From Robbsia sp050955065 (lineage in GTDB: Bacteria > Pseudomonadota > Gammaproteobacteria > Burkholderiales > Burkholderiaceae): a stretch of DNA of 6,504 nucleotides. Under the pieces are notes generated by a model. It was not told the DNA's origin. It was given only the letters and a program-made list of their open reading frames with translations, and did not search any database. The stretch's first letter is position 1. Every line of letters begins with the position of its first letter. Location of the stretch: NCBI GenBank assembly GCA_050955065.1, contig JBPBQT010000473.1:1-6504 (forward strand). Reading direction: 5' to 3'. Position numbers and translations under genes: made by a program. This document shows positions 5,443 through 6,504 of this stretch, piece by piece.

Positions 5443-6504
5443 ATGACGTTGCATACCGAAGAGACGGGCCTGGCGGATCGTCAGGATTACCCGGGACGCG
5501 AACTGGTCGAACGGCTCGATCGCGACCGTTTGAAGACGGCCGGTTCGCGCACCGGGGCCGAACTGAACATCGGCTTGCTGGTACTTCCGACGTTTCCGCT
5601 GCTGTCGCTTGCGGGCTTCTGCGACGCGTTGCGGCATGCCGCCGATCTCGGGGATCAAAGCCGCCCGTTGCGCTGTTCATGGACATTGCTCGGCATACAG
5701 GCAGGGGAAGTGCATGCCAGTTGCAATGCGTCGGTCCGTGTCCAGGGAATCGACCAGTACCCCGAGCCGTTCGATTATCTTGTCGTCATCGGCGGGCTGC
5801 TCTCGCATCTCGACGCCATCGACCGCCGGCTCTGGGACTATCTTGCCGCCAAGGACAGACAGAATGTCCCGTTGATCGGTCTGTGCACCGGCAGCTTCGT
5901 ATTGGCACTCGGCGGTTACATGAAAGGTCACGTCGCCTGTGTCCACGCCTATCACCACGAAGACTACAAGCGGATGTTTCCCGGCCTGGGCGTGACGACG
6001 CACGCCGATTATCTGCTGGACGGCAATCGCATCACCTGTGCCGGCGGCGTGTCCGTCATCGAACTGGCGACACGTCTGATCGGCCTGCATTGCGGTGCCG
6101 ACCGCGCCGCCAAAGTAATCCATCAAATGACGGTCAGCCACCGCAGTGGCGCCTCGTTTACCGAGCGGCGCCAGGCGCTCGGCTATCTCAGTGTCGACAA
6201 CTTTCAGGTACGGCACGCCGTTGTGATCATGGAGGAGAACCTCGAAGCGCCCCTGACGATCGACACGATCGCCAGGATGACGGGCACAAGCGTTCGTCAA
6301 CTCGAAAGGGTATTCAAGATAGCGCTCGGGGTCTCACCGAAAAGCTTCTATCGAACGATGCGGCTCAAATACGCGCGCTGGCTGCTGCTGAACTCGGTAC
6401 GCCCGCTCACCGATATCGCCTACGGATGCGGGTTTGCGGATCTGGCCCATTTCATCCGCAGTTTCCGCGTCGTGTATGGGCTAACCCCCGGCAAGCTGCG
6501 CGCC
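5443..6504 (+). CDS. AraC-family regulator with GATase1/DJ-1-like sensor domain (GlxA/ArgR/GbdR class), 3' end cut
   Basis: The frame is open for 354 codons to the window end, so only the last few residues are missing by comparison with the family. An N-terminal tail of about 40 residues precedes a class I glutamine-amidotransferase-like sensor fold, from LNIGLLVLPTFPLLSLAGF through DYLVVIGG, to the nucleophile-elbow motif LIGLCTGSF with C148, then CVHAYHHEDY, and ends around ITCAGGVSVIELATRLI. The AraC DNA-binding region starts near residue 267: APLTIDTIARMTGTSVRQL (first helix-turn-helix), then DIAYGCGFADLAHFIRSF and YGLTPGKLR (second). GGAG at 5434-5437, 5 nt before the ATG, fixes the start. 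Relatives such as Pseudomonas ArgR and GbdR activate amino-acid or betaine catabolism in response to the compound. Placed directly after the operon, it is likely the operon's regulator, but the effector is unknown. Confidence 0.9.
   Translation, partial: MTLHTEETGLADRQDYPGRELVERLDRDRLKTAGSRTGAELNIGLLVLPTFPLLSLAGFCDALRHAADLGDQSRPLRCSWTLLGIQAGEVHASCNASVRVQGIDQYPEPFDYLVVIGGLLSHLDAIDRRLWDYLAAKDRQNVPLIGLCTGSFVLALGGYMKGHVACVHAYHHEDYKRMFPGLGVTTHADYLLDGNRITCAGGVSVIELATRLIGLHCGADRAAKVIHQMTVSHRSGASFTERRQALGYLSVDNFQVRHAVVIMEENLEAPLTIDTIARMTGTSVRQLERVFKIALGVSPKSFYRTMRLKYARWLLLNSVRPLTDIAYGCGFADLAHFIRSFRVVYGLTPGKLRA

Noticed and set aside
5677..6300. Minus-strand open frame of 207 codons
   Set aside because: It is antisense to the AraC-type regulator, whose sensor and HTH motifs are clear on the plus strand.
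1..6504. CRISPR array, rRNA, intact tRNA, intact insertion sequence or replication origin
   Set aside because: No regularly spaced repeats, RNA-gene signatures, complete transposase or origin-like repeats were seen in the window.

Overview
The window is GC-rich, with strongly GC-ending codons. Its proteins look like those of a beta-proteobacterium, most likely a Burkholderiaceae member (Burkholderia, Paraburkholderia or a close relative). That placement rests on the LivK/LivJ-type binding protein and general codon style, not on a marker gene, so the genus is open.

Left edge (1-475, minus strand): a type II toxin-antitoxin pair. A Phd/YefM-type antitoxin overlaps a VapC-like PIN-domain toxin that starts at TTG and runs off the window. 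Between 476 and 1419 there is no intact gene. This stretch holds a decayed minus-strand piece carrying the C-terminal zinc-ribbon signature of a TnpB (IS200/IS605 or IS607 OrfB) protein, an unrecognised open minus-strand frame without a start, and the probable control region of the next operon. That control region has a tandem repeat TTGGACCCT and an 8-bp-stem hairpin.

Main region (1420-5193, plus strand): a compact three-gene operon. It encodes a periplasmic branched-chain/polar amino-acid-type ABC binding protein, a DadA-like FAD-dependent D-amino acid dehydrogenase (37 nt downstream), and a type II-like glutaminase/asparaginase that overlaps the dehydrogenase stop by one base (TGATG). A terminator with a T6 tract ends the operon.

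Right edge (5443-6504, plus strand): a GATase1/DJ-1-like plus AraC HTH regulator (GlxA/ArgR/GbdR class). It is open to the window end and nearly complete, and has its own short leader and a perfect TATAAT box.

Taken together, the genes suggest a scavenging module. The binding protein captures an amino acid or amide, the amidohydrolase releases ammonia from Gln/Asn (enzymes of this family can accept D-isomers), the flavoenzyme oxidatively deaminates the resulting D-amino acid, and the AraC-type protein senses the substrate. A D-Gln/D-Asn to D-Glu/D-Asp to 2-oxoacid route is the favoured hypothesis, not a demonstrated function. The dehydrogenase and the amidohydrolase both carry low-complexity insertions or extensions relative to their families.
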